Assembly (NCBI GenBank): GCA_022321325.1
Contig: JAKOEO010000006.1
Coordinates: forward strand, 25,501 to 64,497
DNA: 38,997 nt
Direction of reading: 5' to 3'
Source of the DNA: Candidatus Magnetominusculus sp. LBB02
GTDB taxonomy: Bacteria > Nitrospirota > Thermodesulfovibrionia > Thermodesulfovibrionales > Magnetobacteriaceae
Positions 8,113 to 16,729 of this stretch are shown piece after piece (the stretch's first letter is position 1; every line of letters starts with the position of its first letter). The notes below the pieces were generated by a model. The model was not told the origin of the DNA, made no database searches, and was given only the letters and a program-made list of their open reading frames with translations. Position numbers and translations under genes: made by a program.

Positions 8113-9447
8113 TTATACGGGCGTGGGATTGTCGAAATATCTGCCCAGCTCTTCAAATGCGCAGAGCGCTATTAGTCCTATTACCGACAGGGTCATTCTG
8201 AACCCTCCTCCGGCTATTAATGGCGGTAACAAAAAATATACTATGACGCCTATGATTGTCAGGCCGTATAACAACCTCCCTTCCCGTAATTGCCTGATTA
8301 TGTACGAGGCAAACAGGCTGTAAATAAATACGTAACATAGCGTAATCAGCATTGCAAGCGCCTTGTCAATCATGCGCTGCCTTGGCGTCAGCTTTGCAGC
8401 CGCAGTCGGCGATAGATCTACTCCGGCAAGGGCCGCTGTGTCTAACCACGGCAGCTTCAACACTATCGCCTCGGCGTGCGTCACAAGTTTCCCCACCGTT
8501 GTCGCAGGATATTGCAGGAAGACCCTTAACGCTGTTTCCTTCTTCTTTTTTATCTGGTCTTCAAGGTTGGGTATCCTGGCAATCTCTTGATTTGTCTTAT
8601 GATATACGTCCATTTTGTCCTCTAAAAACAACACCTCTACCATCAGGTAGTCATACAAATTTATCGCCGCAATATCAGTAAATTCAAAAAGCCCGTGATT
8701 TATATAATTTCTGATAGCAGGGCCGCTGCAGACAACCATCAGAATAAGCGTTGAGGCCGCTATCCATGACCTTATTTTTTTTGTGTTAATAACGCCCGCC
8801 TTTCGTGCCGCAATAACCAACACTGCCGCGTTTAAAACTGGATATAGCCCAAGCGTCGGCCTGACCTCTGCCGCATATCCTATTAATATGATGTACATTA
8901 TGAGATAAAGAAGGCGCTGCCTCACTATCGAGAGGATGCCTAGACACAACCCACACGTAAAAACCACGGCAAAAAACATATCTGTAAGTACAACGGGCGC
9001 TGTTACGATAAAACATCCCGTCGCGGTTAAAAATATCGACGCCCTGTAGAAACCCCTATCCCCGCCGCCAAGAAAGTCCCTGTTGATAATAAAAAGCGCT
9101 GGATATATGGCGGCAAACAAAAGCGCCTGTACAAAAAACACCGCATAGAGCCAGTTCCCGCCAAAAACGGCCATAATTAAAGATAAAAACATCGGGTAGC
9201 CGATAGTCCTGACATGATCAGGCACCGTGCCCTTTCCAAACACGCCATATGTAAGAAAATTCCTCGCCGGCTCGACATAGGTCATCACGTCTGTGCCGTT
9301 CATTGCATTCTTAGTAAACTGACCCTCCGGCATTTGTAGGTTAAACGCGGTTGTCCCATTTGATAACATGACAATAATATAGATTATGTTAATTACAGCG
9401 GGAACAATGTATTGGACAACTATCGGGGGGAACTTATTTGTATTCAT
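8113..9447 (-). CDS. polytopic membrane protein, GT-C/ArnT-like glycosyltransferase family candidate
   Basis: 444 aa, many hydrophobic helices, acidic residue after TM1 region (NGTDVMTYVEPARNFLTYG, HVRTIGYPMFL) as in GT-C proteins. Confidence 0.6.
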   Translation of the reverse strand: MNTNKFPPIVVQYIVPAVINIIYIIVMLSNGTTAFNLQMPEGQFTKNAMNGTDVMTYVEPARNFLTYGVFGKGTVPDHVRTIGYPMFLSLIMAVFGGNWLYAVFFVQALLFAAIYPALFIINRDFLGGGDRGFYRASIFLTATGCFIVTAPVVLTDMFFAVVFTCGLCLGILSIVRQRLLYLIMYIILIGYAAEVRPTLGLYPVLNAAVLVIAARKAGVINTKKIRSWIAASTLILMVVCSGPAIRNYINHGLFEFTDIAAINLYDYLMVEVLFLEDKMDVYHKTNQEIARIPNLEDQIKKKKETALRVFLQYPATTVGKLVTHAEAIVLKLPWLDTAALAGVDLSPTAAAKLTPRQRMIDKALAMLITLCYVFIYSLFASYIIRQLREGRLLYGLTIIGVIVYFLLPPLIAGGGFRMTLSVIGLIALCAFEELGRYFDNPTPV

Positions 9448-9476
9448 AATTCAGGGCGTCTCATCATTTTCAATAG

Positions 9477-9522
9477 AAAAAAAAGAGGACTGCAACGGCT
9501 GCTTATCGCCGCCATTGCAGTC
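9477..9522 (-). terminator. Rho-independent terminator of the OmpA-family gene
   Basis: Minus-strand GACTGCAA..GGC..GCC..TTGCAGTC stem (9488-9495 / 9515-9522) followed by CTCTTTTTTTT. Confidence 0.8.
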
Positions 9523-9546
9523 TGCTCAGCTTAAGGTTCAGTGTAT

Positions 9547-10257
9547 CTATTTAGCTATTATATGAATCTCAGCGCGTCTGTTTTTCGCCCTGCCGGCATC
9601 AGTCTTGTTATCGGCAATAGGGTCGTTGTAGCTGTGGCCTACGGTCTTAACCTTTGCCGCGTCTACGCCTTTTTTCACGAGCGCTGCCTTTGCGGCCTCT
9701 GCCCTTCTTAACGATAATCTCATGTTATACTTAAAACTTCCCTTGTTATCTGTATAACCGTCAATCGTTACGTCAGGGTTTGGATACTTCTTGATAATAT
9801 CAGCCGCCATATCCAGCTCCGGCTTATAGACAGCCTTGATGTTGTATTTATCGAAATCGAAGTTGACGATTCTGATAACGGCCACTTCTTTAGGAGCGGC
9901 AGGCTCAGGCTTTGGCGCCTCTGCTACTGGCGGGGCCGGTGGCTTTGGACATAGTGCGCCGGCCATCTCAGCGGCCTTCTTCGCCATATCTATACCTTCC
10001 TGCGTCCTGCAGCTTAGATATACATTGTACGCATCGTCTCTCATCTTTGCCGCTGCGTTAAACTCTGCCGGGCATGCCTTGTCCTTACCCTCTGCTTGCG
10101 CCTTTGCTATTGCCCTGTCGGCAGCAGGCAGTTCCTGATGATAATACCAGACTGTACGCTTTGGGGCAAACTCCATACCTGCACAACCGGTAAATGCCAA
10201 AGCAATAACCGGCAGCAACAACATCAACATCTTCCTCAACACATTGTTCATAGACAT
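9547..10257 (-). CDS. OmpA-family peptidoglycan-binding lipoprotein
   Basis: Lipobox ALAFTGCAG; C-terminal NFDFDKYNIKAVYKPELDMAADIIKKYPNPDVTIDGYTDNKGS..NMRLSLRRAEAAKAALVKKGV; GGAGG RBS. Confidence 0.93.
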   Translation of the reverse strand: MSMNNVLRKMLMLLLPVIALAFTGCAGMEFAPKRTVWYYHQELPAADRAIAKAQAEGKDKACPAEFNAAAKMRDDAYNVYLSCRTQEGIDMAKKAAEMAGALCPKPPAPPVAEAPKPEPAAPKEVAVIRIVNFDFDKYNIKAVYKPELDMAADIIKKYPNPDVTIDGYTDNKGSFKYNMRLSLRRAEAAKAALVKKGVDAAKVKTVGHSYNDPIADNKTDAGRAKNRRAEIHIIAK

Positions 10258-10303
10258 ACCTCCAGTTTGTGGTTTTCGTTACAATGTATTATAGCCATGT
10301 AGT

Positions 10304-10334
10304 ATCATACTCTATCTACACCGGTACTTGTCAA
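10304..10334 (-). promoter_or_regulatory. possible sigma70 promoter for the OmpA-family gene
   Basis: Minus-strand TTGACA, 19-nt spacer, TATGAT; the spacer is long, so weak. Confidence 0.3.
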
Positions 10335-10349
10335 GAGTAAACTTTAACT

Positions 10350-11042
10350 TTAATTGACACGCGCTACAGTGACCAGAGACTCACCCCATCGCGTTGGAAT
10401 GATCAAACGTCCGGTCAAGACCTGTAAGGCCGGGGCAGGATAAAATATCAACTTTTGCAGCGATAATGGCATCCAGTCTATATACGGTACATCCCAAAGC
10501 CCGTCAGCAGCCGTTTTGACAATTGTAAATCCAGCTGCCTCTGTCAACGTCAACCACCTCTGTGCCGGATATAACGCCACATGCGCCGGGTCGCCATACC
10601 CAATCCAATTGCGCTTTTTAAGCGTATGGCCAATGCCGGAGAGATTCGGCACGACATACATCAATATGCCCTGCGGGCGCAGAAGCCCCCTTAGCATCTG
10701 CAACGCATCAAGCGGCCTTTCAATGTGTTCAAGGACATGTATCGCACATATTAAATCAAAACTTGAAGTTGGAATTTCCTCTATACTGCTGAATAAATGC
10801 CCCGGCAGGGCGGTTTCTTTAGCTATATCGAGGGCGTCAGCAGATGTGTCAAATCCATATGTATCATAGCGCTGCCTGCTAAAATATTTCAGGAAATGCC
10901 CGCAGCCACAGCCGTAATCAAGTATAGCGCCACGCCTTACATAACTTCTCGCTACTCGGGAGTAAAACCACAGGGCAAGACGTCCGCCGTTCTGACCGCG
11001 TGCGGCATAGTAGGCACTGCTGTATGACTGCGGCTCTGACAT
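10350..11042 (-). CDS. class I SAM-dependent methyltransferase
   Basis: AILDYGCGCGHFLKYFSRQRYDTYGFDTS, FDLICAIHVLEHIERP, QGILMYVVPN. Confidence 0.9.
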   Translation of the reverse strand: MSEPQSYSSAYYAARGQNGGRLALWFYSRVARSYVRRGAILDYGCGCGHFLKYFSRQRYDTYGFDTSADALDIAKETALPGHLFSSIEEIPTSSFDLICAIHVLEHIERPLDALQMLRGLLRPQGILMYVVPNLSGIGHTLKKRNWIGYGDPAHVALYPAQRWLTLTEAAGFTIVKTAADGLWDVPYIDWMPLSLQKLIFYPAPALQVLTGRLIIPTRWGESLVTVARVN

Positions 11043-11046
11043 TGAG

Positions 11047-11697
11047 CTACGACAGCGTCCCGATTATCGGAATTATCTCACTGATGTCGTCTATGATATA
11101 GTCTGCCTGACTTAGCGTACTAACCGCCCTGTAGCCATAGCTTACTGCGACGGCCTTTATGCCTGCGGCATGACCTGCCTCTATATCTGTGGCGCTGTCG
11201 CCTACGATTATCGTGCCGGTGGGGTCAGCCCTCAGCTCTTCCATCATCTTAATAATAGGTACGGGCGATGGCTTACGCCCTCCACATGTGTCATATCCAT
11301 AAACAGCCTCAAAATAGCGAAGCATGGAGAGTTTCTCAAGCAGCAGCCTTGACAGAGATTGCAGTTTATTGCTGACCACGCCCTTTTTCATCTTAGACAA
11401 GTCATCAAGCGTCTCTAAGACGTTCTCATACGGCCTTGATTTGTCGGCTATATGGGATGTGTAATGCTCAAGGAAATGGCCCTTCAACAGGTCTTTCCTT
11501 GCTGTGTCAAATTCCTCTATGCCTGCCGCCTTCAGCAAAAGATTTTCAACGCCCGCGCCCACAAGCCCCCTTATCTCATCAACCGTAAGAGATTTCAAGC
11601 CAATCTCACGCAGGGCATAATTCACAGCACCGGCAATGTCCCCGATAGAATCAACCAGCGTGCCGTCAAGATCAAAGATAATCAGCTCAATTGCCAT
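11047..11697 (-). CDS. gph: HAD-family phosphoglycolate phosphatase-like hydrolase
   Basis: MAIELIIFDLDGTLVDS, VVSNKLQ, KPSPVPI, IIVGDSATDIEAGHAAGIKAVAVSYGY. Start set at the internal Met matching the family N-terminus. Confidence 0.85.
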   Translation of the reverse strand: MAIELIIFDLDGTLVDSIGDIAGAVNYALREIGLKSLTVDEIRGLVGAGVENLLLKAAGIEEFDTARKDLLKGHFLEHYTSHIADKSRPYENVLETLDDLSKMKKGVVSNKLQSLSRLLLEKLSMLRYFEAVYGYDTCGGRKPSPVPIIKMMEELRADPTGTIIVGDSATDIEAGHAAGIKAVAVSYGYRAVSTLSQADYIIDDISEIIPIIGTLS

Positions 11698-11935
11698 CTT
11701 GCTCCGGCAGCTTTTTGAGCCTGTTATATTTCTCAATGCCTACGCACTCCTTCGCCGCAGGACACCAATCCAGACATGTCGGCTTCATTTCTCTGCTGAT
11801 TGTCTTATTGCACTCTTTACATTGAGTTTCTGTCTCATCAGACCAGATTTCATTAAAATGCCCGCAGGAATAACATTTTAGCTCCTCCGGGTATGGGTTT
11901 CTTATCTCGCTGCTTCCTGGACAACTTTCTTTCAT
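11687..11935 (-). CDS. small zinc-ribbon/cysteine-rich protein
   Basis: CYSCGH..CKECNK..CLDWCPAAKEC; ends overlapping the start of the HAD gene. Confidence 0.65.
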   Translation of the reverse strand: MKESCPGSSEIRNPYPEELKCYSCGHFNEIWSDETETQCKECNKTISREMKPTCLDWCPAAKECVGIEKYNRLKKLPEQDGN

Positions 11936-12074
11936 AAAATCACCTCATCGTTTTGTTGATTATAACATTATAATATTTCTGCGGCGATAAATTACATGAC
12001 GGTAATCATAAAGATTATGATGGCGCCGCTAAAAAAACTTTGCATTTTTTAGTTGAGTTGATATAGTATAGTCT

Positions 12075-12656
12075 ATGGGCAGTGAAGCTGTTGACAGAGA
12101 CCCGTTGGACGATGACCCGGGCAATGGCGGCCATAAAGAAGGCCGTGACGGAGACGGTGACGCGCGGCGGCCCTCTTTAGATATGATAAAGCTGTTTGCG
12201 CGGTATAAGGCAGGCGACTTCAACGAAAAGGCTGCAAGAGAGGTTGCCAATGTCTTCAGAGAACTATCCGATACAGCCGTCACAATCAAAACCGATAACT
12301 CAGACGGCCTTGCCGCCCTCAATGATGACCGCAAGCCGGTCAGAGAAGACTTCTCTGATTTAAAAGACGATTTCTACGGCTTGAAAGATGATTACTTTGA
12401 TTTAAAAGACGACTATTTCACTCTGAAAGATTCATATCACCACATTAAAGACGAATATACGTCGCTCAAGACTGAATATCTGAGACTAAAAGACCTCTAT
12501 GAACGCGAACTCGACGAAGAAAAGGCAAGAATAAAGGCAAAAGTCAAATCCCTGCAGCGCAGAGTGAGGATTTATTTCCTGCTCCTTCTGATTATAGTCC
12601 TTCTAAGTTCGCCGCCTTCGATGGACATGATTTACAAACTTTTAGGACTGCACTGA
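12075..12656 (+). CDS. coiled-coil heptad-repeat protein with C-terminal membrane anchor
   Basis: Seven successive heptads LKDDFYG/LKDDYFD/LKDDYFT/LKDSYHH/IKDEYTS/LKTEYLR/LKDLYER, then basic KSLQRRVR and hydrophobic IYFLLLLIIVLLSS. Confidence 0.75.
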   Translation: MGSEAVDRDPLDDDPGNGGHKEGRDGDGDARRPSLDMIKLFARYKAGDFNEKAAREVANVFRELSDTAVTIKTDNSDGLAALNDDRKPVREDFSDLKDDFYGLKDDYFDLKDDYFTLKDSYHHIKDEYTSLKTEYLRLKDLYERELDEEKARIKAKVKSLQRRVRIYFLLLLIIVLLSSPPSMDMIYKLLGLH

Positions 12657-12662
12657 CCTGCC

Positions 12663-12799
12663 GAAAGGCTGCACGTTATACTTGGCCGCTTGTCATACCT
12701 GAAAGACCATACGTTATAACAGAAAGGCTGCACGTCATACCCGAAAGGCTGCACGTTATACTTGGACGCTTATCATACCTGAAAGACCGTACGTTATAC
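12663..12799. repeat. degenerate short tandem/interspersed repeat array
   Basis: Five copies of GAAAG(G/A)C(T/C)(G/A)(C/T)ACGT(T/C)ATA starting at 12663, 12701, 12722, 12743 and 12781 (spacing 38/21/21/38). Confidence 0.85.
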
Positions 12800-13749
12800 T
12801 AAGCCATGAAGTGTTCCACCGTTACGGCAATCCCTTTTTTGAGATCAAATTCAGGGTGCCAGTTCAGCGTCCTTGAGGCCTTTGAGTTATCCAGACAGCT
12901 TCGCCTGATGTCTCCGGCTCGCGCCGGTCCTTTGTGCGGGGCATCAAACATGGCGTCTTTGGCATTTCCTTTTTCTCTTAGCACCTCAAGTGTAGTCCTG
13001 TAAAGCTGCCCTGTGCTTGTCTCTACACCGGTGCTTATATTAATAATCTGTGAGTCCCCGGCAGCCAAAGCCAGCAGGTTTGCCCGTACTACATCTTTTA
13101 CGCAACAATAGTCGCGCGTCATGCCATCCGGATCATTCTCATAATGGTATATTGTCGGAAGGCCGCCAGAGATAATCTTCTCCATAAAAATCGCCACGAC
13201 CCCGGCCTCGGCGTGTGGCACCTGCCGCGGTCCGTAGACATTGGCATACCTAAGCACGGTATAGTTCAACCCATAGTGGGCGGCGTAGAAATGCAGATAC
13301 ATCTCGGTCGTTTGTTTTGTAATCGCGTAGGGAGAGAGAGGGTTTCCATGATATGTCTCAGCCGTGGGAATTACATCGGCCTCGCCATATATTGCGCCTC
13401 CTGTGGAGGCGAATATTATTTTTTTTGTGCCATACCTGACTGCGCACTGAAGTATATTTACCGCCCCAAGCACATTTACCTGTGCGTCAAAGTGCGGGTC
13501 AGCCACAGAGGCCGGCACTGACATCTGGGCGGCATGGTGGTCAATCACATCCGGCCTTTCCATCTCGAAGACCTTCTTTAGCTCATCAGAGCGCACGTCC
13601 ATGAGGTAAAATTTAGCCTTTTTATTGATATTTTCCCACTTGCCGGTAAACATGTTATCTACGATAATCACGTCGTGGCCAGCCGCTATAAACCCATCTA
13701 CAACGTTTGAACCTATAAAGCCCGCGCCGCCTGTTACTAATATTCTCAT
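12799..13749 (-). CDS. NAD-dependent epimerase/dehydratase, UDP-glucose 4-epimerase-like
   Basis: MRILVTGGAGFIGSNVVDGF, SPYAITKQTTEMYLHFY (YxxxK), VLRYANVYGPRQ. Confidence 0.92.
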   Translation of the reverse strand: MRILVTGGAGFIGSNVVDGFIAAGHDVIIVDNMFTGKWENINKKAKFYLMDVRSDELKKVFEMERPDVIDHHAAQMSVPASVADPHFDAQVNVLGAVNILQCAVRYGTKKIIFASTGGAIYGEADVIPTAETYHGNPLSPYAITKQTTEMYLHFYAAHYGLNYTVLRYANVYGPRQVPHAEAGVVAIFMEKIISGGLPTIYHYENDPDGMTRDYCCVKDVVRANLLALAAGDSQIINISTGVETSTGQLYRTTLEVLREKGNAKDAMFDAPHKGPARAGDIRRSCLDNSKASRTLNWHPEFDLKKGIAVTVEHFMA

Positions 13750-14852
13750 CGTTGTCCCTTTCCCGCGGCAATGGTGCTGAACAGATCCAACGCCCTCTTT
13801 ACCGCCTGGTCCATGTTGTAGTATTTATATTCGGCAAGACGCCCTGCAAAATAAACGGTTTTCAATTTGTCAGCCTCTTTTTTGTACTTTTCATATATTG
13901 CGGCGGCACTGGCCATCGGCACAGGATAGTAGGGTTCGCCCACGGCCTCAGGGAACTCGCGCACAATCGTCGTGCGCGGGTGCTTCTGTTTCGTGAAATG
14001 CTTGCTTTCGGTTATCTTCGTAAATCTGTTGTCATTGGGATAGTTTATTACCGCAGCTTCCTGATAGTATTCGACATCCAAAGTCTCAAACTCAAAACTC
14101 TGGCTCCTGTAGGGAAGCTCTCCGTGCATGTTGTCAAAGAAGTAGTCAACAGGGCCGGTATAAATAAGGTAGTCAAACTTCACGTCGCCGATTATTTTTT
14201 TGTAGTCTGTCTCAAGCGCAACAGTTATATTTTTATGGTCAAGCATGTTATCAAAGAGTTTGTAAAAGCCGTCAACCGGAAGCCCCTCGTACTTGTCGCC
14301 AAAATATCTGTCATCGGTATTGAATCTCAATGGGATTCGCCGCGTTACCTCAGGAGAGAGTTCCTCAGGATATACGCCCCACTGCTTATATGTGTAATTT
14401 TTAAAGAATTTTTCGTAGAAAAATTCCCCGACTTGCGACAGAACGACATCCCTTGAGTCTTTAATATTTGCAATATTGACTCGCACCGCGGCAAGGTAGT
14501 CTCTAAGGCCCTGCTCATCAAAGTTCTTCTTTAGGAGAGTGTTTACCGTGGTCAAATTAATAGGGATAGGGAGCTTAAGGCCGTCCACATAGGCCAGCAC
14601 CCTATGTACATAGCCGTTCCAGCTTGAAAACTGGTTTACATACTGCCAGACGTCGTCGTGGTTGGTATGAAATATGTGCGCCCCGTACTTATGAACCAAA
14701 ATTCCGGCTTCGTCATAATAGTCATAGGCATTGCCGCCTGTGTGAGGGCGTTTCTCAACCAGCAGTACCTTCTTATCTAATTGAGAGGCGAGGCGTTCGC
14801 ATACTACCGCACCGGCAAACCCAGAACCAACTACCAGATAATCATATTTCAC
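13746..14852 (-). CDS. glf: UDP-galactopyranose mutase
   Basis: DYLVVGSGFAGAVVCERLA, TGGNAYDYYDEAGILVHKYGAHIFHTN, GRLAEYKYYNMDQAVKRAL. Confidence 0.95.
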   Translation of the reverse strand: MKYDYLVVGSGFAGAVVCERLASQLDKKVLLVEKRPHTGGNAYDYYDEAGILVHKYGAHIFHTNHDDVWQYVNQFSSWNGYVHRVLAYVDGLKLPIPINLTTVNTLLKKNFDEQGLRDYLAAVRVNIANIKDSRDVVLSQVGEFFYEKFFKNYTYKQWGVYPEELSPEVTRRIPLRFNTDDRYFGDKYEGLPVDGFYKLFDNMLDHKNITVALETDYKKIIGDVKFDYLIYTGPVDYFFDNMHGELPYRSQSFEFETLDVEYYQEAAVINYPNDNRFTKITESKHFTKQKHPRTTIVREFPEAVGEPYYPVPMASAAAIYEKYKKEADKLKTVYFAGRLAEYKYYNMDQAVKRALDLFSTIAAGKGQR

Positions 14853-15703
14853 GCCCCGGCAGCCTCCGACTTTAGATATTCAGCCAGAGCCTCATCCCAC
14901 TGGCGGATTTTAAACGGCGTGGAATATATCAATGTCGAAAGATCAAGCACAGAGTATGCCGGTCTTTTGGCCGGCCTTGGAAACTCATCAGTCGTCACAG
15001 GAATAACCTTGTTGTTCTTGCCGCTTAATTTCAGGATTTCCACGGTGAAATCATACCAACTAAGCCTGCCGTCAGTGGCGTCTGTTACGTGGTATATCCC
15101 GTACTTGCCGCTTTCTATGATGGCCTTTATGCCGTGTGAGAGGCTTACTGTCCAGGTGGGCGAGCCTTTCTGGTCGTTAACCACTCTTAATGTGTCCATC
15201 TTGCCGCTTAAATCAAGGATTGTCTTTACGAAATTCTTGCCGTAATGGCCATAGAGCCAGCTTGTCCTTACAATATAGAATTTTCTTAACAGCCACTTCA
15301 CATATTTCTCGCCTGCAAGTTTACTAAAGCCATAGAAATTAACGGGGTCAGTATTGTCAAACGGCGTGTAGGGGACGCTGTTTTGACCGTTGAAGACATA
15401 GTCTGTGCTGACGTGACAGAGCGGTATATCGCGCTCGGCACACACTAAAGCCAGATGCTGGGTGCCGGTTGCGTTTACAAGCATAGCGGTATCGCGTTCT
15501 TTTTCAGCGCAGTCAACGTTTGTGTATGCCGCACAGTTTATGATTATATCCGGGGAGTGCACATTAACCACGCTGCGGACTAACTCAAGCGATGTGATGT
15601 CCATCTCGTCTACCGTAGCCCCAAAGCATGTGTGGCCCGTGGAGAGTACGGGTATTATGTCAGTGGAGAGCATACCGCCTGCGCCTACAACTAAGATTTT
15701 CAT
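14849..15703 (-). CDS. rfbD: dTDP-4-dehydrorhamnose reductase
   Basis: MKILVVGAGGMLSTDI, INCAAYTNVDCAEKE, HVSTDYVFNG, YGFSKLAGEKYV, VRTSWLYG. Start trimmed to the family N-terminus. Confidence 0.92.
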   Translation of the reverse strand: MKILVVGAGGMLSTDIIPVLSTGHTCFGATVDEMDITSLELVRSVVNVHSPDIIINCAAYTNVDCAEKERDTAMLVNATGTQHLALVCAERDIPLCHVSTDYVFNGQNSVPYTPFDNTDPVNFYGFSKLAGEKYVKWLLRKFYIVRTSWLYGHYGKNFVKTILDLSGKMDTLRVVNDQKGSPTWTVSLSHGIKAIIESGKYGIYHVTDATDGRLSWYDFTVEILKLSGKNNKVIPVTTDEFPRPAKRPAYSVLDLSTLIYSTPFKIRQWDEALAEYLKSEAAGA

Positions 15704-16716
15704 TTCCAGAACCCCTCGCTCTCGGCGGCAAGCCGTTTTTTCAGGGTCTGCCACCATATCTCATTTTCAATATACCACTTGATTGTTGCGGCAAGCCCCT
15801 CCTCTATTTTCATTTGCGGCTGCCAGCCAAGCTCAGCCGTAATCTTTGAGTTATCGAGCGCATAGCGAAAGTCATGCCCTGGGCGGTCTTTCACATATTT
15901 AAAGGCGGCCTCCCCCGTGAGTTTCGCAACCCCTAACTTTCCCATCATCGCAACGACCATATTTAATATATCGAGATTTCTCTGTTCGCTGTTGCCGCCA
16001 ATGTTATAGGCCTGCCCCTCTCTGCCTTTGTGAAATACCACATCAATGGCCTTACAGTTATCACCGACATAGAGCCAGTCTCTGACATTAGTGCCCTGTC
16101 CGTAGACGGGGACGGGCTTGCCGGTGAGCAGATTGGTTATCATCAGCGGGATGAATTTCTCTGGATATTGGTAAGGCCCATAGTTATTTGACGGTCTGAC
16201 GGTGATAACAGGAAACCCGTATGTCTTAAAGAATGCCTTAATGAGTAAATCGCCTGCGGCCTTCGAGGCGGCATATGGCGAGTTCGGGTCAAACGGTGTG
16301 GTCTCGGTAAATTTCCCGTCCCCCGTTTCAAGGCTTCCATAGACCTCGTCTGTGGAGACATGGACAAACCTTGAAACCTTTGCCTTTAGCGCCGCATCGA
16401 GAAGCACCTGAAGGCCAATGACGTTAGTTTCCAAAAAAGGGCGTGAGTTTTCAATCGAGCGGTCAACATGGCTCTCGGCTGCAAAATTAATAACGCCGTC
16501 TACCTGTCTGATGAGTTGGGCGACCGTCTGCTCATCCCCGATAGAGCCGCGTATGAAATGGTATCGGCCCGAGTCAACGCCTTCCAAATTGTCCAAATTA
16601 CCGGCATATGTCAAGGCATCCAGATTAAATATTTCATATTCAGGGTACTTCTGAAGCATATATCTGACAAAATTAGAGCCTATAAAACCGCAACATCCTG
16701 TAACAAGAATCTTCAC
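15700..16716 (-). CDS. rfbB: dTDP-glucose 4,6-dehydratase
   Basis: MKILVTGCCGFIGSNFVRYML, NLDALTYAGNLDNL, FAAESHVDRSI, HVSTDEVYGSL, NNYGPYQYPEKFIPLMI. Confidence 0.96.
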   Translation of the reverse strand: MKILVTGCCGFIGSNFVRYMLQKYPEYEIFNLDALTYAGNLDNLEGVDSGRYHFIRGSIGDEQTVAQLIRQVDGVINFAAESHVDRSIENSRPFLETNVIGLQVLLDAALKAKVSRFVHVSTDEVYGSLETGDGKFTETTPFDPNSPYAASKAAGDLLIKAFFKTYGFPVITVRPSNNYGPYQYPEKFIPLMITNLLTGKPVPVYGQGTNVRDWLYVGDNCKAIDVVFHKGREGQAYNIGGNSEQRNLDILNMVVAMMGKLGVAKLTGEAAFKYVKDRPGHDFRYALDNSKITAELGWQPQMKIEEGLAATIKWYIENEIWWQTLKKRLAAESEGFWK

Positions 16717-16729
16717 CGCAGTCTCCTAA

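Noticed and set aside
7932-8201. 89-aa plus-strand ORF
   Set aside because: Spans the palindrome and runs into the antisense of the membrane protein; low-complexity sense, no RBS, likely spurious.
12029-12334. 101-aa minus-strand ORF
   Set aside because: Antisense to the coiled-coil CDS; Ser/Ala-rich translation typical of shadow ORFs.
12663-12799. CRISPR array
   Set aside because: Repeats are degenerate with spacing of only 21/38 nt and no unique spacers or cas genes.
13752-14456. 234-aa plus-strand ORF
   Set aside because: Antisense to glf, which has strong family motifs throughout.
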